Assembly (NCBI RefSeq): GCF_047948215.1
Contig: NC_134457.1
Location: 84,358,898-84,422,897, forward strand
Length of the DNA: 64,000 nucleotides
Direction: 5' to 3'
Source: Lycorma delicatula
Taxonomy: Eukaryota > Arthropoda > Insecta > Hemiptera > Fulgoridae
The position numbers were made by a program, and so were the translations under genes. Positions 46,555 through 57,832 of the stretch are shown in pieces (the first letter of the stretch is position 1; each line of letters opens with the position of its first letter). Below the pieces are notes generated by a model. That model saw only the letters and a list, made by a program, of their open reading frames with translations, was not told where the DNA came from and made no database searches.

Positions 46555-48640
46555 TTAAATAGTAATACTTTTACTTAAATATAGAAGATAATTTACGAAG
46601 AATGTAAGAAAATTTTCAGGACATATTCTACTGGTGAAAATAGAGAAGGTAGTTAATAAAACATATAGGTTCGAAAATGCTTTGTTAGCGAGTGTCTGCT
46701 GGTGAAAGATTTCGCCCTAATTTCTGCAATTACGTTAAAATTAATTCGGACTGTAATTCTTGGAAACTAAATTAAGGGGTAAGTTTAGCAGTTTTATATA
46801 AAATTTGAACTGAAAAATTAGAGTAAAATAGATCCCAGAACTGTATTTTCAATAGTCTTCAAGAAATCTGGGGTAAAAGACAAAAGACTGGTGTCGAAAA
46901 ACACACTATTTTATTTCTGAAGTAAAATAACTTTCTTAAACTCATTAAGATTTTAAACAAAACTTGTGATGGGTATGATTAAAGTCCACATTAACTAAAT
47001 ACAAACGTGAGAATTTCAAGGTTTATTAAAAACAAAACTTATCTAAAAAGTGGAAGATTTTAACTAAGCATTAAACGAAACAAAATGTTCAAAGTTAGAC
47101 AACAAAAGAATCAAATATTTCAGAAAAATATGTAATACAAACATAAACAATAAAGTAAACTTACAAACAATTAAATAGACTGCTAAAAATGTTCTTCACC
47201 ATAGTGTATACAGCACTATACCCAACAAATAGTATTTTTGTGGCTTTTCAACTCGTTTGTTTTGTATCAGTTATATCGCACTTGAACTACAATAACAAAA
47301 CGTTTCTCTTATATTCTGCTTCTGCTCATATACTAATGATTTCAAGTAGCTCTACAGGCAAGTAGTGCAGAGTTCAGAAGTGTTAAGTCAGGTAACTTTG
47401 GAGGAAAAATGTTAGGTCTGCCATGTCCATTCCACTTGTTTAAAAGATTCGCATTAATTGTGTCTAACTGCTACAGAAAAATGTGCAGTTGTCTCATCAT
47501 CCACCTCGCGTTATCACAAAAACTTCTTCCAATAGATCTGGCAAATTATTCTGAACATTTTTAATATGAAGCCTTCCAAGACATTCCCATTAAAATTAAA
47601 TGGTCCCAATATTTTGTGGCCTAAAATACACACCAAACATTTATATAAAACGTGTTTCGGTATCCAGTTTCGACGGTGCAGTGTGGATTTTTGTGAACTC
47701 CAATGGGGCTGTTTTTTGTTTTTTTTATTAAAACCTCCATTACAAATAAATGTGGCTTCATCGATAAACAAAGTAGAATTTATATTATTAACATTGTCCA
47801 AAATCCAATGATGAAAATTTAAACGTATAAGATCTCTGAGAAGTAAATTTTGCACCTTTTATAGATTAAAAGGATGAATTTTATCATTTCGAATTATTTC
47901 CCATACCTTACTTTGTGTTTAACCAGCCAAGTAAGAAATTATTTTGATGCTGGATAATATTACCAATTTATGAAATAAATTACTCCAAACAAATTTAGAT
48001 ATAATTATTATTTTTTTTTAAATCAATATTTATAACAAAAATGAAGAATCAATTAAATTAACACATCAATAAATCAATTTATTAGTCATCTTTAAAGGTA
48101 ATTAAAAATTAATTTTATGTAAATTTGTTTCATAAATTGACAATACTTACAATTGATTCCAACAATTAAATTTGTTGTATTGCGTTTGAAGGGCAATAAA
48201 CATTTAAGTAAGTAAATGGAATAGTGAATAGACAAGTTGTTTCCAACTTTTATGAGTTTATTACGCATTTAACAAAGTTATATTAAGCCTAATAAAGTAG
48301 TTTGTTATTTGACCCTAATTTTTTTTCCCCCTAGATTTCTCGGAAAGTGAAAATATTGCTTTGGAATCTATTTTTTCTCAATTTTACAGGTCATATTTCA
48401 AACGAAACCACTGAATTTACCTCTTAATTTTAGATCGCAAGAATTACAGTCTGGGTTAATTCTACCGAAGGAACAGAGAAAATCATGACAAAATCTTAAT
48501 CCATCCGGCTCTCGCTAACGAAGCGTTTCAGATCCTGTGTTTATATGAAGTTTCTTCTTTATTTTAATTAGTAGAATATGTCTTATAAAATTGTTACATT
48601 CTTCGTAAATTACTTTGTATATAGAATCTACATTATCTGT
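46555..48640 (-). mobile_element. Tc1/mariner-type element with ~400-bp imperfect terminal inverted repeats (or transposase relic between two inverted repeat-B copies)
   Basis: The left segment (46555-46955), reverse complemented, aligns with the right segment (48245-48640). Shared words in order: TGAGTTTA, AAAGTTAT, AGATTTCT, GGAATCTATTTT / GGGATCTATTTT, CCTCTTAATTTTAG / CCCTTAATTTAG, CAAGAATTACAGTC, CACTCGCTAACAAAGC / GCTCTCGCTAACGAAGC, AGTAGAATATGTC and TTACATTCTTCGTAAATTA. The transposase relic lies between them on the minus strand, giving a symmetric ~2.1 kb structure. Outer ends are not sharp and no TA duplication could be fixed. Partial solo copies at 42545 and 44370 leave open independent insertion of the two arms. 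Confidence 0.6.
47190..47930 (-). pseudogene. Tc1/mariner (IS630-type) transposase relic
   Basis: From the 5' side: KVWEIIRNDKIHPFNL then VQNLLLRDLIRLNFHHWIL, the xVWrIlreekLHPYHxqxVQxLxxxDxxxR segment. NSTLFIDEATFICNGGFNK (about 47760) holds the first catalytic Asp (FTDEATFxxxG). HWSSQKSTLHRR is the HYWAxENPH motif and CLVCILGHKILGPFNFNG the GIxGxxxIGPxxxxG strand. The second Asp region (normally HDGAPAH) is decayed. NKWNGHGRPNIFPPKLPDLT (about 47430) matches the WIGRGGPxxWPxRSPDLT segment, but the third catalytic position reads N in TLLNSALL. The frame 47514-47855 is the longest open piece. It is a different type from the M1, M2 and 59 kb mariners. Confidence 0.85.
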
Positions 48641-48679
48641 TATATCACTGTTCAACATTGAAAAATTAATAATTGATAT

Positions 48680-48965
48680 CAATTAAATGCTGGATTGCGA
48701 AGTAAGTTACTACACGAGCCCTGGCGAGTGTTGTAAACTTCGTAAAATTGCATACCGTATTTTTTCTATAACTGAAAAATATTGGGATTATTTATTTATA
48801 TTAATGATAGAGTACATTATTTACGGAATATTTATTTTGAATTTTTAAAAAAATACATTAAACAATACATTTCTTTGGCAATAGGTTATTAGTCATAAGT
48901 TCTGTATTTTCTTTAATAATCATCGATATTATAAGTCAATTCTTTCTCAGAATCCTACAATAGTA
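48680..48965 (+). repeat. Dispersed repeat family C, copy 2
   Basis: TTGCGAAGTAAGTTACTACA, GTTGTAAACTTCGTAAAATT, GCATACCGTATTTTTTCTAT, ATATTGGGATTATT and TTAGTCATAAGTTCTGTATT correspond, in opposite orientation, to 40545-40835. It begins about 40 bp outside the right inverted repeat of the 46.5-48.6 kb element. Confidence 0.75.
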
Positions 48966-49070
48966 GGATTCTAGGATTCAGTATTCATCATTATGATTCA
49001 GTAATAGTAATCTAGGATTCAGTATTCATCAGTAGGATTCAGTAATTGCAGAATTCAGTATTTATCAGAT
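48949..49070. repeat. Hairpin followed by ~41-bp tandem repeat
   Basis: AGAATCCTAC-AATA-GTAGGATTCT (48949-48972) is a perfect 10-bp hairpin. From 48971, CTAGGATTCAGTATTCATCA opens a 41-bp unit repeated at 49012 and, partly, at 49051 (GAATTCAGTATTTATCAG). Each unit also holds a second ATTCAGTAAT word, so the array may have grown from a ~20-bp unit. Confidence 0.85.
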
Positions 49071-49219
49071 ACTTATTTCAAAACGATGTATTTTTCGTAT
49101 GAGACCCACTGACTGGAATGTACTTTAGGCTCCTTTTGAATCTAGCTGGAAAAAATAACAAATGTCATACATTTTAATTATGATTGTTGTGGCCTGAAGT
49201 TGTTTATATTATTTTTTTT

Positions 49220-49440
49220 TTTTTTGTTCCGATACCCTTTCAAAATGATGTATTTCTACTACTCGCATTCTTTCCGTTTAAAATTTTGAGTTGTTCTCCC
49301 TAGGTTGTGGTGCGGTGGTATCATACCGAAAAATACATCATTTCAATGTAGAAGAATTACCTAAATTTTATTTTTCTAACTTAATAGATTTATAAGTTAT
49401 TTAAGGATTCTGATAGTTTATTAACATTCTATATTTTAAT
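49220..49440 (+). repeat. Dispersed repeat family D, copy 1
   Basis: Similar to 51625-51840 in the same orientation: CCCTTTCAAAATGATG / CCCTTTAAAATGATG, TATCATACCGAAAAATA / TCTCATATCGAAAAATA, TACCTAAATTTTATTTTTCT / TTGCTAAATTTAATTTTTCA, and TAAGTTATTTAAGG / TAAGTTATTTCAAGG. No coding capacity. Confidence 0.65.
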
Positions 49441-50889
49441 AATAATTTTAATATGTTTTTAAGATGGTAATCTTTTTTTATGAAACGTAAAATGATAGAG
49501 AAACAGACTGTGAACTTAATGTTTTCAGACTTATTTTTATCGGAATTTTGTTGCCTGTTTTTATGTTCCTAATTAATACTCGAGGCTATGCTATTTATTC
49601 TTGATACACTCCTTGTACATTTTTTCTAAATTCTGTTTCTCATAAATATAAATTACTAATCTAGAAGAATATTTTTTTAATTTATAATTGTTGTTTGTTT
49701 TATTATTTCTTATACAGCAGCAAACACAGTAATATAAATAATAAATCAGTGCAGTTATTCATTGTTTATTTAAGAAACAATAAAACTTATTCTTTAACTA
49801 TTTTTTTTAAGAAATGTTGTCTGATTTAATAAAATTCTGTATACATAGTAATAATATTTTATAACACAATAAAAATTTTAAATGAAGTTACAAAAATATT
49901 TTAAATTTATAAAATCAATTTTTCTTTCGAGCAGAAATTTCAATCTAAAGTTTAATTATTATCCTCTCTATATGTAAATTATTTCTTTAAAATTTTCCTT
50001 TCTCTTCTGTTTTCTTTTGTGTTCTACTTTCCGATTACTTTTTATTATCTGAAATTAGCTTTGAAAATTTAATGATAAGACTTACAGAATTAATTTATGT
50101 TCGTTTTACAATTTAAAAATTAAAACTTTTGTTAAATATTGATTATGTATCTTTTTCATAATTAGAAATTTTACAGAAATTTATTTGCAATTTATTCTTT
50201 TCTACTTTAATATTTTTATTCTGTTAGAAAATTAGAAATTTTTTACATTCTCGGGTGCTATATTGTAAAAAGTAAATCCAAATGAATCTCTCGGGTATCT
50301 GTATTTCTCAACATCTTGAAGTCCCACGAGTGAAAAAAATCTTGATTAAAAAATTTTACGTATTTATCATGGTTGACCTTTTCATTTGGCTTTATATTAC
50401 AGGAGCAGTTCAGTATGCAATCATAAAGTTTGGTAAGATAGCTTTTGTATTGAAGAAATTTATTCCACCTGTATCATTTATTTAAAAAAAGTTCAAATAA
50501 TTAATTAGGCAAGAAGATGTTTACGGGATGTTATATTTTAAAATGGATTCTTGAAATTTAATAGTAGGAGTAAGAGCAGGAGTAAGCGTACGTCTACAAA
50601 AATATTATACAAGTTTAAAATATCACCATTTCAATCTAACGATATGGAAAAAACGTTTCTTAGATTAGATGTTAATGAAAACAGCTTACAAAGAGCAAAA
50701 CATGATCTAGTGATTACACTAAATTTTAAGATAAAAATTGAACAATTTTTTTCAAAATTTTACTGTTTCTTGTTTATACTATTTCATATTTTTATATTTG
50801 TTGCATACCAAGTGTTAACAAAATATGAAACACTTAGATAACTTTTTAAGTTATTAAATAATTTTAAGTTTTATCTTGTAAATCTATTT
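49441..50889. other. AT-rich non-coding DNA with chance open frames
   Basis: Frames at 50282-50485 and 50551-50841 are open for 67 and 96 codons. The second starts with an SRSKSRSKR run and ends hydrophobic, but neither shows a known domain or splice context. Not called. Confidence 0.45.
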
Positions 50890-51360
50890 CTACTTTCTTG
50901 TACGAAGTAAAGGAAGTATTGTGGTCGCGAAAAATTTCGGTTTTCAGGTTTCAATGCAAATAACCATTTTGACCATCCCTGAATCCATTTTGACCAGTTT
51001 CAGCGTGACGTCCGTACGTAAGTATGTATGTATGTATATACATACGTACGTATATATCTCGTATAACTCAAACGATTAGCCGTTTGAACCGTTTTTAAAA
51101 AGTGTAAAAAAAGCCCAAAATTCAAAAGGATTTTAGACTTTTTATTAACTGCAGTAATAAGCCCTCATTGAGACCTTTTCAACGGTATACATAAGTGGTA
51201 CATATTTTCATTGGTTCCAGAGTTATAAGTAAATAATATTTTAATTAATGAAATATTTGGATCTTCCAAGGGGAAGGAAAGCACATCGATTCGAATCAGA
51301 CATCATCTACTTTTTTTTTTTAATTTAAATATATTGATTTATTAATAATATTTTATTAAC
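50890..51360 (+). repeat. Dispersed repeat family A, copy 2
   Basis: Opens CTTGTACGAAGTAAAGGAAG, then AAATTTCGGTTTTCAGGTTT, GTATGTATGTATGTATATAC (variable TACG/TATG core), CTTTTTATTAACTGCAGTAA and AAAGCACATCGATTCGAATC, then the AT-rich end with TTATTAACCTCTGATTG. A deletion removes the GTGCACCTCCC segment seen in the other copies. Confidence 0.8.
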
Positions 51361-51624
51361 CTCTGATTGAAAATAAAAAAATTACGATGAATAATATTTC
51401 AATAACATAAAAAAAATAATCAGGCTTTTTATTTCCCTCTAGTAGCGATTAGAAAAAATCATAGAAAAAGAAACACATTTGAGGTTGGAGTGTTTGCTAA
51501 ATTTTATATTTTGTTTTGTATTACTGTTGAGCATTTTTTTAAGATTATTACAGACCAGTTTTGAAACTATGTATGATAAATAATAAATGATTACCATTTT
51601 TATAAGGGGTGTCGTAGTTCCAGG
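51361..51624. other. Non-coding DNA
   Basis: Contains GTGTTTGCTAAATTTTATAT (about 51490), which resembles a word inside repeat D, so this may be a further decayed repeat unit. Confidence 0.35.
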
Positions 51625-51840
51625 ATTTTATTAAAAGTTTTATTTTTTAATGCCCTTTAAAATGATGACTTCAACCCTAATCTTTCTTGTTAATATTTTT
51701 GAATTACCCGTTATGGGAGTTTGAGGGTCTCATATCGAAAAATAGCTTGTCAAGGTAGGATCATTTGCTAAATTTAATTTTTCAATGTTTAACTGTTAAG
51801 TTATTTCAAGGCTGTTAAATGTTATTAACGATCTGTATAC
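51625..51840 (+). repeat. Dispersed repeat family D, copy 2
   Basis: See copy at 49220-49440; both carry TCATA(T/C)CGAAAAATA followed by a CTAAATTT(T/A)ATTTTTC stretch. Diverged, non-coding. Confidence 0.65.
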
Positions 51841-52436
51841 ACAGTATAAAGTACATGTACAAATAAGCTGTTACCTAGGTAACAGAAATATTTGGAAATA
51901 TTTTCATTTGCATCATCGTGTTTATTAACAGAGTGATAAAAATGACAGGGTGATAAAAAATTTAAATAATTTTTTTTTTAAATTGATTAAATCTCCCCCC
52001 GACACGTAATATGAAATACGTGTGAATACACACACATAATTACAGAATTATTTATTCAGTTTTTAATATTATTGGACTCAAAATTTGAGGAATTTTAGAA
52101 AAATTATTTTAAAATGTAGCAATTTATCTTTATTTCCTTTTGTTGTGTTCTCTAACAGCCGAAAAAACAAAACTAGGCATGATGTAACCTCGAAATTACA
52201 ACGTTTTACGTATATTTTAAATTGTAACCAGCATATAATTTATTAACGTTAAAAACATATTATGCGATATTGAACGTGTCTTTAAATTTCTTATAAAAAT
52301 TTTGTGATAACAAATTTTTATCTATGTTTCATTTTGCTGTAGTTAGTTATTTTTTTTTTCTTTAAATAAATATTTTTCATTTACAGAACAAGGTAGTCAA
52401 TTACCACGGAGTTTCAAAAGTATATGGATGTGTTCT
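51841..52436. other. AT-rich non-coding DNA
   Basis: Nothing supported. Confidence 0.45.
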
Positions 52437-52710
52437 AATTTTTTTTCTTTTTTCGGTGAGTCGGAGGAATACCATTTGCGTACTGAATGTCGGACTCCTT
52501 AACAGGTTCCGCAAGATGTTATTAAGAGTGCATATGTGTGTCTGCGTCCTACCGATTTAACCTCAACTCTCACCGACCCACCACTACCGGGGTCGGACCG
52601 GCAGTTAAGCATCGCGCGACCCCTGGAGGTGCCATCGGGCTCAGGGGATTCAGAGTCTCCGTGCCTCATCACAGTCGCCTATCCATGCAAGCGCAGTGTT
52701 TTAACATCGG
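52437..52710 (-). mobile_element. Probable LINE 3' UTR fragment with poly(A)
   Basis: A GC-rich block ends, on the minus strand, in CCTCCGACTCACCG followed by AAAAAAGAAAAAAAAT (52456-52441), which looks like the poly(A) end of a retrotransposed LINE. No RT motif was found in the block, so it would be 3' UTR only. The plus-strand 83-codon frame starting at 52538 is probably accidental. Alternatives are a GC-rich piece of some other mobile element. Confidence 0.5.
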
Positions 52711-54162
52711 CATAATTCACTGCTTGTATGGCCTTTATACAAAGGTATATCACATAACGTTATCCAATTTGTATAAATTTTTTACTTAAATATTCCTGAA
52801 ATCTTACTAAAAATAGTTGACAAAAATATTTACAATTTTTCTAAGTATTTCAGTAAATAATTGTTATAGCCCTAAAATAATGATGTGTTTTTACATCATT
52901 AACTACGAGTATATAAACTGGAAAAAAAGTATAGATTTATTTAATAGCTCCCAACCGTTAATAAATTCGTTGTTTTATGAATGTTTTAAAATTTTTACTA
53001 ATCCATTTTATTGTTTTAATTTTGAAGATGAATCTCATCAGTTCGGGACAATATTCAATTCTTATAAAAAAAGTGATTAAAGGGAATATACACCTTATTT
53101 GAACTAATCTAAACATTTTAGTAATTTAATCTCACTTAACGCATTTTTATTGTATGTTCCAATGCTAGCGACTGAATATTATCATTCATGTTGGTAAAAG
53201 ATAGATAAGATAAATATAAAAAAATACATACATATATATTTAAGTAAAATCTTATTCAAATAGACAACATACAAGGGTGTTTCCCAAAAAAAAAAACATT
53301 ATTTCTAACTTAATTTAATATATTAAAATTTTATTTGTTAATTTTTAACAAAATTATTTTATTATAAACCTCATGTTTTGCTTGATTTTTTGTGTTTTAC
53401 GTAATAGTTGGTATAAAACTCTGAAAACAGTTTTTTTAATAATTTCCAAATCAATTAATATAAAAACACAATTTTTTTTACCATAATTAGTGCCCAAAAT
53501 ATTTTAGTATTCTTTTATGCCTGCCTGACTTTTACAAATATAAATAAGTATAATAAATTAACACGTAATTGCATTGTAATTTTCTTCATACAGATCAAAT
53601 AACAGGGTGAAATCGTTCGGCAATCGTAACTCAAAAAACAATTCCGGACCTTTAAGAATATTTTGCTTATTTTTTACTATAGAATTATTTTCTAAAATAA
53701 TGAATGTCTTTTCCTGGTGATCACTTTTTATATTTATTTGATATATATTTTTAACTAAATTTTATGGTAACTTAAAAAAACTTATATAATACGATTAATA
53801 CATTTTTTAATATTTTTATTTATATAAATAAAGATAGAATACAAAATTAACAAAATTGAATACAAAATTCTATGTGCCTGCATTGTAAATATTAATTTCA
53901 CTTGCTTCCATATTTTTCGATTTTGAAAATTTTGAGTTATTAAAATAATTTATGTTCATACAATAGATTTCTTCATGGAAAATAAATTATATAATTAAAT
54001 AACTTTATAACTTAAAGATAATTTGGAAAGAGTTTACATATAAATTACGCTTAAATTGCGAAAACATATCAGTTGAGTAATTTTCAACCTAAATAAGCTA
54101 TATATAATGTACTCCAAGGATATAAATTAATAATTAAGAAAAAATTTGAACTATTCACTCAC
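52711..54162. other. AT-rich non-coding DNA, probably intron of the minus-strand gene
   Basis: Lies 3' of the Beat-like exon in its orientation, after a consensus donor. The next exon was not found here. Confidence 0.5.
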
Positions 54163-54298
54163 CTACAACTGTTAAAAATGCTGATCTCCAATCTGTATGA
54201 AAAAGAGGTGCATCCGCTGAAACCTCACATCTATATTCTCCTGTTAAAGGTCGAGTCGCATTCATTAACATTACACCTTTTTCATTAGATCGTGATAT
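54163..54298 (-). CDS. Internal exon of a Beat-like (beaten path family) immunoglobulin-domain gene
   Basis: Beat proteins are arthropod cell-surface or secreted Ig proteins that bind Side receptors during motor-axon guidance. This 136-nt minus-strand exon follows an acceptor (TGTGTATTTCAG) and precedes a donor (GTAG then GTGAGTG). Its only open frame starts ISRSNEKGVMLMNATRP and continues TGEYRCEVSADAPLFHTDW to FLTVV, ending in phase 1. YRC carries the second conserved Cys of the Ig fold, and RCEVSADAP is the signature seen in Beat proteins. It encodes only the last third of the first Ig domain; the WYK-containing half should lie in an exon at higher coordinates, not found here. Codons stay clean, with no stop, unlike the mobile elements. 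A different Ig family is possible but less likely. Confidence 0.8.
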
Positions 54299-54484
54299 CT
54301 GAAATACACAAGTATTTATAAGTCAGCTATTATTTATTATAAAAGATAAAATAAAATAATTATATCAAATTCTAATTTAAAATCGTATTTGTTCCTTTAT
54401 TCTACATAAAATTCGAAACTTATTAAATCTAGTCTAAAATTCTGAAGGTTTGTGAATAATACATTTATTCTAACATCTGCACAA

Positions 54485-54515
<31 letters not shown>

Positions 54516-55884
54516 ATAAAATAATATAATATAAAATAATAATATACATATGTGTGCTTTTTAAATCTCTATTATAATTAATGTAATCCCATATATTTTA
54601 AATGTAATCTCTCTTGATAAGATGAATTACTTCTATAACAAGTCTGTAGCAATTATAAATTCATACTACATCATACTTAAAGAAATTTGAATCAAGTCTT
54701 TCTTTATTCGTATTCTTCTTCACTTTTACGAACTGTAAAAGGAATTATTATTTACAAACATATCAGGAAGGTAAATACTCGTAAATAAAACAGGAATGAA
54801 GTATAATAAATTTCTGGTGACAAACTGCAGAAGGTTTACAATGTATTCAGTTGGTGGAATAGGTTGCCCTTCTTTATTGTAATTATACTGTTCACCTGTT
54901 AAGAATCACCTGTAAACTGCGGTGAAAATGTCACAAAAATGAATTATTACAAAAATCATCTACCTAACTATTTTTAAGTTTATAATTAAATAAAAATATG
55001 ACCTTTTTCTATTAGATTAAAGTGAAATTAATATCGCTAGATTGGAATTGACTTCATTTATACAAATATTAGAAACCTTTCTATCGTTTAAAAAAAGCAA
55101 TAAAATTATTTTATTATTTTTTTAAAACGTGAAATATTTTTTTTAAATATTTGTTTTGATAAAATATTAATAATAAAATATGAATGATAATAGAATGTTG
55201 TTCTTTATTGTGTCATTTTTATTATTAAAAAAAAATGTTGATACAAATTTTAACTGTAAATCTTTCATTTATCACAAGAAAAATTATAATATTTAAATTT
55301 TTTCTATAATATTTCATATAGTAATGATATAATGTAAACCAGAATTACGGTATTATTGCTTAGGTAATGGAGTAAAAACCTTCAGTAAAATTAAATTTTT
55401 TCTTTGTTGTTATTTATCCAGCATGTAAATAGGAAGTTGACATGACTACGAAGGTATGAGAAAAGATATGTTGTGTGAGATTGATATGAGCTCCAAAACT
55501 AGAACCTGCGCAAGAAAATAGGAGATATCTAAAATAATATATGAATCAATCCGGTACGATACGTATAAAAAAAATTTGGTACAATACCTTATATACCTAT
55601 ACGGTTATTTTCCAGTAGATATTCGGATGAACCGATTATAGTTCAATTGAATACTTCTAATTCCCATGTAATTAGTTGGAGGGCAAGAGTTTTGCTTCAG
55701 AAAGCAGTAGCCTGTTATGTAGTAGATGTTTAGTGTATGCAGAAGAAGCAGATTTTTAAAAGAATTATTTCATCACATAACATCAAGAGGGACATATAAT
55801 ATATATATATATATATATATTTATGTTAGTATGATACGTAATATTTATGTTAAAAAATGTTATCAGTAATATTTCGATTAAAAA
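54299..55884. other. AT-rich non-coding DNA, probably intron; TA microsatellites
   Basis: 5' side of the Beat-like exon. AT-alternating runs lie at 54485-54510 and about 55798-55820. No second exon recognised. Confidence 0.5.
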
Positions 55885-55960
55885 TATCCATCCTTACCAG
55901 GATTTGAATCCTGAACTTTCCTAATTAGAAGCAGCCGTTATCAATCTGCCGAGAAGGTCG
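55885..55960 (-). mobile_element. tRNA-Arg-like sequence (SINE head or tRNA pseudogene)
   Basis: On the minus strand: GACCTTCTCGGCAGATTGAT (A-box region), GGCTGCTTCTAATTAGGAAA (anticodon arm; loop CTTCTAAT suggests anticodon UCU, Arg), then TTCAGGATTCAAATCCTGGT (B-box, T-arm). The T-stem AGGAT/ATCCT is intact, but the acceptor stem and anticodon stem pair poorly. It differs in sequence from the main SINE family. A decayed tRNA or a second SINE family is likely; a working tRNA is unlikely. Confidence 0.55.
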
Positions 55961-57310
55961 GAGCGGAGTTTCTTCCCAAATGTACAATATGATCTGATCA
56001 ATGTAATAAAATCGTTGATCATTAATACGGGATAAATATTCGGACATCAGAATTATCGATCCGAATAAGTGTATATGTATATATATATATATATATATAT
56101 TTAGCAGATTGAATCTTCGGGTTATTGAGTATCCACTCTAGTTGGATGGTGAGTGAGTTTCCCAGGAGTTTTTGTTAATTCATGAAAAACGTTCCGACTG
56201 GTTATTATGGCATGATCCTTGCATATCACTGATCAAAATCATTATTTTCCCAATTAGCTCAAGACAGGAATTTACATTAAAAATAATTTCGCTGTCCAAC
56301 ATTTAATTTGTATCGTATCTTAATAATACATATATGATATTTCCCAGTTATTTGGACTCTCTTTCATCTGTGTGATGACCGGTCCGTTCTAGTCCCTAAA
56401 GTGTAGTGCAAGTGAAAATGTAGGATAAAATTCTTACCCTAAATTTAGATTAGATGAATGCTCACCGATTAGGCCTGCTTTCAGTACGATTTTTGTCTCG
56501 TTGCTTGATCCTTCTATGAATTAATCAGTGTAGGATTTCCCATTATTCTCCTTTTATTTTCTTTCTCTCTTTTTCCCTCCTACTTATGAGTGATGTTGGG
56601 TAAAGAATAACTTAATTTGTTCTAAGGATGTAGTTATTGTGTCGTTAGTAGGTGAATGATTAGGTTACATTAATAATTTTTATGGTTAGATCGAGAGTTT
56701 TTATATCATATTCAGTGACTTTATAAAGAAAAGCCCAACCCTGTGTTAAGATACTTGTTGGGTTAAGCCGGACCTACTAACCCTCTCAAATATATACGTA
56801 CATAATTACCTAGCTAGGTAGTTGTCTAAACTGCATCCAATAAACAGTTCGTATTTTCTCAGCCTTCGATTACAGTTTACTTATTTGTTCATTTATTTTT
56901 AATATCCATTATCCGTGTTAAAAAAATTAGTCTTCTTGTGATAATTTTTACCTAGAAATGACTAGGACACTTTAGTAGCTCCCGATTTTCCAGATAGATT
57001 CGGTACAATTTTGTTAATCTATTTTTTGAACGTACTCATCCAAGCTGTGATACCACTTTTAACTACTGAAAATATTTAACCAAACATTATTCATTCACAA
57101 CAGTTTTTTTCCTTTTTTCCATTGTTTGTCTTCTTAGTAATTTATTTTCAATTTTAGTAAAACTTTCCTTCTTTTATAATAGCTTATAATATCTTTACAC
57201 TTTCAAATACACTATTAATGAAAGGAAAATATAAAATTAAAATTTTCCTATATTAAAATTGTTTGGTGTTTGGTTATATCCAATCATTAAAATTATAAAT
57301 ATATACGTAT
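55961..57310. other. Non-coding DNA, probably intronic
   Basis: A TA-type microsatellite lies at about 56071-56101. Mixed-composition stretches (56100-56250, 56340-56520, 56700-56830) have no coding motif I can defend. Confidence 0.45.

Positions 57311-57342
<32 letters not shown>
57311..57342. repeat. (GATA)n-(GA)n microsatellite
   Basis: ATAGATAGATAGATAG followed by AGAGAGAGAGAGAGAG. Confidence 0.95.
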
Positions 57343-57832
57343 CCAACCTAAATCGTTTACCAGATTGAAAATATGGGTGAGTGGGGATAAATATATCTTT
57401 CAGACGAGTATCAATAGAATAGCATCAATGGAGCTTACAATTACTATTATATCATACACCCATTCTTTACATTACAATAGTGAAGCAAGAGAAGGAAAAA
57501 AAACACCTCAAAACTTTCCAAAGGAACAAAATTTTATTGATTTTATTGAAAGAAGTGTTATTAAAGAAAGCAGAATGATTAATGCACTGTATTGTAAACA
57601 CTCCCCTGTTTGTGTATTTGTATATAATATTTTTCCTATTAAATTACAACCTTATTTATTATTTAAGTATATTTTATTAATATAATAAATCGAAAATTCT
57701 CTTCACGAATATTTATAAAAAATTAGGTTATATTTACAAAAACTTCAGGAGGAATTAAAGTATAAAATTAGATTCTAGTATTACAATCATATTATTTTCA
57801 TGATACTCTCAATTTTACACCTCTATACACTA
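57343..57832. other. Non-coding DNA with an unrecognised open frame
   Basis: A 106-codon plus-strand frame (57365-57685) contains REGKKTPQNFPKEQNFIDFI but no known domain. It starts just after a microsatellite and ends in AT-rich hydrophobic codons. I do not call it a gene. Confidence 0.4.

Noticed and set aside
50551..50841. 96-codon open frame starting with an SRSKSRSKR run
   Set aside because: The Ser/Arg-like start is short and the rest is AT-biased hydrophobic sequence; no supporting context.
52538..52789. 83-codon plus-strand open frame in a GC-rich block
   Set aside because: The block ends in a poly(A) run on the opposite strand and looks like LINE 3' UTR; no protein motif.
57365..57685. 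106-codon open frame after the GATA/GA microsatellite
   Set aside because: Unbroken but no recognisable domain, no splice sites matched to it, AT-rich tail. Left as unresolved rather than called a gene.
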